Source: Liquidambar formosana
Taxonomy: Eukaryota > Streptophyta > Magnoliopsida > Saxifragales > Altingiaceae
Reading direction: 5' to 3'
DNA length: 64,000 nucleotides
NCBI GenBank assembly: GCA_039720395.1
Contig: CM077824.1
Span: 18,933,046 to 18,997,045 of the forward strand
Each line of letters starts with the position of its first letter. The stretch's first letter is position 1. A program made the position numbers and the translations under genes. The notes below the pieces were generated by a model, which saw only the letters and a program-made list of their open reading frames with translations, was not told the origin of the DNA and ran no database searches. Positions 58,782-64,000 of the stretch are shown piece by piece.

Positions 58782-59530
58782 ATGTACTCAATAAAGGATA
58801 TTCCATTTTTCGATTATATTAATATCTCTACTATAAATAATGATTCTTATTTATGGCATTTAAGATCAGGACACATAAATAAAGAAAAAATGGCAAGAAT
58901 GTGCCAAATGGGATTACTACCTAAAATAAATCTGATTGAATATGATACATGTGAACCATGTATCAAAGGTAAACTAACTAAGAAACCTTTTTCTAAAAGT
59001 TGGAAATCATCGGATTTACTTGACGTAGTACACTCAGACATATGTGGACCTTTAAGAACAAAAACACATAGAGGAATGGAATACTTTATAACATTTATTG
59101 ATGATTATTCAAGGTATGGGTATATCTATTTAATAAAATATAAGTCAGATGCTATCGACAAATTTAAAGAATTTAAAATAGAAGTAGAAACTCAATTAGG
59201 TAGACCCATAAAAGCTTTGAATAATGATAGAGGAGGGGAATATGAAGCTTTTGATGAATTCTGCAAAAACTGTAGGATAAGGCATATTTACACTACTGCC
59301 ATATACTCCAGAACAAAATGGAATTGCAGAAAGAAGAAATAGAACTCTAATGGATATGACAAGATCCATGATGGCATATGCTGATTTACTTTTACATTTT
59401 GGGGTGAAGCCCTGTCAACTGCAGCATATATTCTGAATAGAGTTAAAACAAAAGCCAAACCCTTAACACCTTATGAGTTATGGACTGGTCATAAACCTGA
59501 CATTTCAAACTCAAGAGTTTAGGGATGTAA
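58782..59530 (+). pseudogene. Copia GAG-pre-integrase and integrase core
   Basis: The ORF 58782-59342 holds the zinc-binding pre-integrase region (LWHLRSGHINKEKM; CEPCIKGKLTK) and the first two catalytic positions (HSDICGP; NNDRGGEY). The third catalytic residue, the Glu of the PEQNG motif, lies just after in another frame at about 59313, so a shift splits the DDE triad. Downstream, an in-frame TAG at about 59519-59521 occurs where the family has a conserved Trp. Confidence 0.87.
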
Positions 59531-59537
59531 GGCGCAT

Positions 59538-59726
59538 GTGTTGATACCAAAACCTCTTAGAAATAAATTAAGTAATAAGACATGGGAATGTCGTTTTATT
59601 GGATATCCTGACAATGGTAGTGGATATCGGTTTTTCCATTCAGAAAAGGGATTAATTGAAAATAGAGATGCCCATTTTATGGAAACCACTAACGTGGTGA
59701 CACCTTTGGAAAATATAAACTCTTAG
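59538..59726 (+). pseudogene. Integrase C-terminal region
   Basis: ECRFIGYPDNGSGYRFFHSE and NRDAHFMET are the conserved copia integrase C-terminal motif (CxFxGYxxxxxGYRFxxxxxxxxxxSRDxxFxE), with N replacing the usual S before RD. Separated from the core by the stop described above. Confidence 0.75.
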
Positions 59727-59740
59727 ATGAAGATCAAGAG

Positions 59741-61478
59741 ATGCCCACTTTACAAGAAAATTTCCCTATTAATCAAGAAATGATTAATAGTGAGGAAATT
59801 AATGAACCTTCTTCAAATATTCAGAATAATGGGAGGAAAAGACCAAGGGAACCATCTGTAAAATTGAAAAATTATTATGTCTTCAGTATAGAAGATATAG
59901 AAGATCTAAATGAAGGCCCTAAAAGTTTCTCTGAAGCCATGAAAATGGATGATAGCAAGGAATGGCACAAGGCTATGAAAGAGGAACTAGACTCTATAGA
60001 AAACAATGGAGTATGGGAACTTGTTGATCTACCAAAGGGTAGAAAATCAATTGGATGCAAGTGGGTTCTCAAAAAGAAATTAAAAGCAGATGGAACTTTG
60101 GATAAATATAAAGCAAGATTAGTGGCAAAGGGTTACACACAAAAACCCGGTATAGACTTTGTGGATACATATTCACCTGTGGCAAAATTTACATCAATTA
60201 GAATTCTCATGTCAATTGTGGCTAGATTAGACCTAAAGCTACATCAGATGGATGTCAAAACCGCATTCCTCAATGGGGAATTAAACGGAAGACATCTATA
60301 TGAATCAACCTGAAGGTTTTCAAATTGAGGGACATGAGAATAAAGTCTGTAAACTAAAAAGATCTTTATATAGACTCAAACAATCTTCAAGACAATGGTA
60401 TTTGAAGTTCCACCAAGCTATTCTTGGATTAGTATATGAAATAAGTCCACTAGATCACTGTGTATATATATTAAAGTCCAAAGAAAAGTTAGCAATATTA
60501 TCATTATATGTTGATGATATATTACTAGTAGAAAATGATATGGATATAATGAACAAAACAAAGAAATACCTAGGATCTAGATTTGAAATGAAAGATATGG
60601 GAGAAGCTTCCTATGTATTAGGAATTAAAATTTCTAGAGATAGGAAATCAAGATTATTATATCTAGATCAAGAAAAATATCTAGAAAAAGTACTTAAAAG
60701 GTTTAACATGAAAAAATGTAAACCAATAAATACACCTATTTGCAAAGGCTTAAGCCTAAGCAAGTCTATGTGTCCACAAAATGAGGAAGAACAAAAAGAT
60801 ATGATACAAATCCCCTATGCCCAGGCTGTGGGTAGTCTCATGTATACTATGACAAGCACAAGGCCTGACATATGTCATGCAGTTGGATTGGTAAGCAGAT
60901 ATCAAGCCAATCCAGGAAAGGCACATTGGCAAGAAATAAAGAGGATATTTAGATATTTACAAGGAACTAAAGGTATGAAACTTTGTTTTGGTTTAAACGA
61001 TCTAGAGATTGTAGGCTATAGTGATGCAGATTTTGCAGGTGATATAGATGATAGAAAGTCTACTAATGGCTACATATTTATGGTAGGCGGAACCGCTGTT
61101 TCTTGGTTAAGTAAGAAACAAGGTTGTGTTGCAAAATTCACTATGGAATCTGAATACATAGCATGTAGCATAGCAGCAAGTACTACAGTTTGGATAAAGC
61201 GCTTTATGGATAATTTGAAATTAAGTATACCAAATAGACCAGTCAATGTGTATTGTGATAATCAGTCTGTCATCGCTTTGATAAAAAGTGGAGCAAATAG
61301 CTCAAAAGGAAAACATATTGACATGAGCTACCACTATATACAAGATATAGTGGAGAGGGGAGAAATCAAAATCGAATATATACCCTCTGAAAGGATGGTG
61401 GCTGATCCCATGACCAAGGGATTATCTCTGGAAAAGTTCAGAGAGCATGTGGCTACAATGGGATTAAGAAACACCTAG
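59741..61478 (+). pseudogene. Copia reverse transcriptase and RNase H
   Basis: Two overlapping frames: 59741-60313 with the RT N-terminal part (CKWVLKKKLKADGTLDKYKA, RLVAKGYTQKPGIDF, LHQMDVKTAFLNG) and 60300-61478 with LYRLKQSSRQWY, the YVDD active site (LYVDDILL at about 60507), then RNase H (GYSDADFAGDIDDRKSTNG, TMESEYIA, VYCDNQSVI, KHIDMSYHYI). A single-base indel at about 60285 splits them. Residues of the active centres are otherwise retained, showing recent activity. Confidence 0.93.
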
Positions 61479-62100
61479 GTGTTGTAGAAAAGCATGCAGT
61501 ATAGTGCATCATTGGATGGATCTCGGGGACGCCTGAGAAGAACAAGATGATGCGACTCTATCTATTTATGGGGAAAAATATTGGTCAAAAATAAGATAGA
61601 GGACACTAGCGAGGTAACGAGGTTATGACGAGAACGATTGAGGATGTAAAGTTCACAATAAACACCTAATTGATTTTGGATAACACTTAGGCGCATAGTG
61701 TTAAAGTCGCTGATAAATTGAATTAAGGAAAACCTTTGCGATGACCTAGAAGGAAGTACTTGATCTAAAAATCGAGCGCAGGTTAACACTATTTGCGTTT
61801 GGCTGAAGTCACCAATAGTAACTGGGGTGGTGAACTATGGTTCTCTGTTACAGGTTTATTGGTGCAATTCACTTGAAATAGATTGAATAGAAGTCGTCTA
61901 TAACATATCAAGAAATTGATATATTGGGAAATAGACGCGGTCAGAAAAGAATGGTAAAAGCGTGCGCACGTATGGTCATACCATCATCTGATGTCGATCT
62001 GAAGAAAATTCAGATGAAAGTTAGTGCCCAATTAAAGAATTCTAGAGGATATTCAACCGTGGTAACTAACTAGAGGAAGTTATCGTGTTATCTTATATTT

Positions 62101-62114
62101 GTCAAGTGGGAGAT
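62101..62114 (+). promoter_or_regulatory. Polypurine tract of element 2
   Basis: GTCAAGTGGGAGAT directly before the 3' LTR, the plus-strand primer of copia elements. Identical in element 1. Confidence 0.85.
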
Positions 62115-62532
62115 TGAAGAATTTCACTGTGACAAACATGAGATACGGTGTACATCACTACATCGTATTATTTACTTTAGGATTATAACTTCCAGGAGAA
62201 AGAATCCTAATTTCCCATGTAAGAGAAAAGATAGGGTGTATGATGGTTCATTGTAAATAATGAACCATCATACCCCATTGGTGATTGAATAGGTATGACT
62301 ATTGAGAAGAGGTCATGAGTCATCATAGGTGTCTAATGACCATTGAGATCATCTCAATGGTCACAATTGATACCTTTTGGGTGTCTATAAATACACCCTA
62401 CAACAACCCTTCTCTCATTCATCATAAAATAACAATACGTATATATTCTCTCCTTCACAAACTCCTACATGTGATACATAGTCTGACAACAGTAGGGAAA
62501 TCCTTCATTGTTCTACCTTCTAGAATCCATCA
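62115..62532 (+). repeat. 3' LTR of copia element 2
   Basis: 418 bp; ends CCATCA at 62532. Read in reverse, its last three bases form the TGA stop of NAC-C. Confidence 0.96.
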
Positions 62533-62967
62533 CAAACTTGAGTAAGATTCTGATCTTAACACCGATCTTTTTTCGTCCCAGTTTCCATAAAAAGGGGATG
62601 GATCAATGGCTGACTCTACCACTGATCTTAGCTCGTCCCAGTTTCCATCCCTGAAGAACTCATCATTGTTCACATTCCAAACGCTCGAGTAAGATGCCAT
62701 CGATGCAGCTTGAGCTATTGAGTTCTGATGTTCCACAAACAACTGGTTTCTTCCATCACCGGGGTCAATTACAGGTTCTCTATTATTCTGTTGAATGAGT
62801 GAATCTGTGAAAATCACATACTGGTTACTCTTGTTAGATTCCAAGCTGCATGTTTTAGAACTTGAATCAGATGGATTTTGTTTGATAGGGGTTTCTTTCC
62901 ACTCTGCAGATATGTACTTCCTGTAAGATGTTTTACGTTCAAAAATTCGGCAAAGTGTCCATACTTC
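62530..62967 (-). CDS. NAC transcription factor, JUNGBRUNNEN 1-like, last exon (NAC-C, partial)
   Basis: Exon 3 starts after the AG acceptor at 62968-62969 with [20 protein letters not shown] and encodes 145 aa up to a TGA at 62532-62530. Exons 1 and 2 lie beyond the right edge. The C-terminal half has the paralogue signature [32 protein letters not shown] and then a second GNWDEKRSVLRSE unit from a 60-bp in-frame duplication. The stop codon lies wholly in the copia LTR; without the insertion the frame would have run 10 more codons to a TAG now at 55868-55870. NAC motif end region intact. Whether the gene works depends on the unseen NAC domain. Confidence 0.93.
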   Translation of the reverse strand, partial: EVWTLCRIFERKTSYRKYISAEWKETPIKQNPSDSSSKTCSLESNKSNQYVIFTDSLIQQNNREPVIDPGDGRNQLFVEHQNSIAQAASMASYSSVWNVNNDEFFRDGNWDELRSVVESAIDPSPFYGNWDEKRSVLRSESYSSL

Positions 62968-63132
62968 CTGGAAAACCATCAAAGCTCGGTTAGTATGGGA
63001 CAGTTTATCTTCTCTTTATTATTGATAAAAATAAAAAATAAAAAATAAAAAATGTGTGGGACAGTTTGTCATTTCTTGGGCAACCAAATGAGGTGCTAAT
63101 GTGAAAAGATACAAATCAAGAAAATATTCAAA

Positions 63133-63215
63133 TGTAGTGCATCTTTGGGGGTTTTCATCTTCTATTCACTGTTTCTAAATTAATAAAATTTATGTTTCTT
63201 TTTGCTGATATATAT
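63133..63215 (+). mobile_element. LINE 3' tail in NAC-C intron 2
   Basis: TGTAGTGCATCTTTGG...TTTTTGCTGATATATATAT inserted with the target duplication ATATTCAAA (63124-63132, 63216-63224). NAC-A (about 22320) and NAC-B (about 44650) keep the uninterrupted intron sequence, confirming the empty site. Confidence 0.8.
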
Positions 63216-63337
63216 ATATTCAAAGAGGCCAGTTCATGAGTTTGGCGGTTTCACTATCCAGCATAAAGACATTTTATGACACTAAAAAAATATATAAATC
63301 AAAAGAATTAACAAGATATATATATATATATATATAC

Positions 63338-63678
63338 ACGGTAATGATCTTATCAGCACGTGCTTCTTATATCAGTACGGGTACAAACGTACAATTGCTG
63401 ATTATAAACCTACAATTGATTACAAACTTACTGACTATAAATGGACGGCTTTTAAATAGCTACAAACATCTCATTTCACTGACTACAAACCTACAATTGA
63501 CTGATTACAAAACTACAATTGATTAATTACAATTGCCCACGGGCCAGAAAATTATCCATTTGTAGTTAGTCAATTGTAAGTTTGTAATCAGTCAATTGTG
63601 GGTTTAAAATCAGTAATTATAAGTTTGTGCCGTATTGATATAAGCCTATATCAACATGCGCTGATAAGATCATTTCTA
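63338..63678. mobile_element. G-box palindrome MITE, ~345-bp family, copy 2
   Basis: Fold-back copy matching 43431-43775: ATGATCTTATCAGCACGTGC at the left, CTGATAAGATCATTTCT at the right, inner ACAAACCTACAATTG arms. Flanked by (TA)n on both sides. In NAC-C intron 2. Confidence 0.83.
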
Positions 63679-63702
63679 TATATATATATATATATATACA
63701 CA

Positions 63703-63871
63703 CAGAGGTGATCCCATCAGCACGTGCTGATGTAAGTTACATCAGCACTATACATTGGGGGTTGTACCCCTTGCATTGATTCAATGCACACATCTCACTA
63801 ATGCACAAGGTACAACTCCCAATGCAGGTTTTGATATAAGTTATATCAGCACGTGCTTACCTGATCATCAT

Positions 63872-63874
<3 letters not shown>
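63703..63874. mobile_element. Palindromic MITE, ~180-bp family, copy 3
   Basis: GTGATCCCATCAGCACGTGC and TGATGTAAGTTACATCAGC at the left; TATCAGCACGTGCTTACCTG ATCA at the right; core GGGGGTTGTACCCC and GGTACAACTCCC shared with copies at 16576 and 21295. It follows the 345-bp MITE directly, separated only by TA repeats. In NAC-C intron 2. Confidence 0.8.
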
Positions 63875-63912
<38 letters not shown>

Positions 63913-64000
63913 AGATATAATATTATATGATGAAAAAAATACTAATTATTAAAGGAATTTAATCTAGATATTTATATAGATTAAGTGATCTATATTTATA
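63875..64000. other. End of window, (TA)n and AT-rich intron
   Basis: (TA)n followed by AT-rich intron sequence of NAC-C; no feature recognised. Confidence 0.5.

Larger units (their letters stand above)
55903..62532 (+). mobile_element. Ty1/copia retrotransposon (element 2)
   Basis: Complete 6.63-kb element on the plus strand: LTRs at 55903-56319 and 62115-62532 (TG...CA), tRNA-Met primer site at 56321-56338, polypurine tract at 62101-62114, and perfect 5-bp target duplication CAAAC (55898-55902, 62533-62537). Domain order gag, protease, integrase, RT, RNase H defines copia. LTRs differ at about 20 of ~417 positions by eye. The coding region has several frameshifts and at least one stop, so it is not autonomous now. 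An additional GC-rich ORF lies before gag. It inserted at the 3' end of NAC-C, in opposite orientation. Confidence 0.97.

Overview
This is AT-rich nuclear DNA of a flowering plant, almost certainly a eudicot and probably woody. It has intron-containing plant genes, plant Ty1/copia elements primed by initiator tRNA-Met, Helitrons, SINEs, L1-type LINE tails, hAT, Tourist and Mutator-like non-autonomous transposons, and many (TA)n, (CT)n, poly-A and poly-G tracts. The species cannot be named from the sequence.

The only convincing functional genes form a tandem, same-strand (minus) array of three NAC transcription factor genes of the JUNGBRUNNEN 1/ANAC042 type. NAC-A spans 21796-25041 (3 exons, 298 aa). 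NAC-B spans 44135-51238 (3 exons, 287 aa; intron 1 is swollen to 5.3 kb by nested Helitrons). NAC-C is represented only by its last exon (62530-62967); the rest lies beyond the right edge. NAC-B and NAC-C share a 60-bp C-terminal duplication that NAC-A lacks, so they are the closer pair. A 6.6-kb copia element sits exactly at the 3' end of NAC-C and supplies its stop codon.

Layout. 1-290: 5' end of a Helitron. 297-1075: a dispersed segment, copied again at 30.8-31.6 kb. 1087-8940: a 98-bp minisatellite broken by a hAT element, a SINE and a decayed copia element (3101-8891), three with recognisable target-site duplications. 9.4-10.1 kb: fold-back MITE. 10.3-10.9 kb: subtilase pseudogene. 13.8 kb: possible first exon. 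15-18 kb: tandem duplications. 18.2-20.2 kb: Helitron. 20.6-25.1 kb: MITEs and NAC-A. 26.5-30.8 kb: a run of fold-back elements. 34.8-36.9 kb: an 800-bp segment present twice. 37.4-38.8 kb: intronless PDS5-like cohesin-factor pseudogene. 39.5-43.4 kb: LINE fragments in both orientations. 43.4-51.3 kb: G-box palindrome MITE and NAC-B. 51.8-54.3 kb: two copies of an LTR-like repeat carrying LINE 3' ends. 55.9-62.5 kb: copia element. 62.5-64 kb: NAC-C exon 3 and an intron loaded with MITEs.

No operons, CRISPR arrays or bacterial features exist here. The biological interest is in how transposons have reshaped the three paralogous NAC genes (intron size, 3' ends, added G-box palindromes) and in the extra GC-rich leader ORF of the second copia element.
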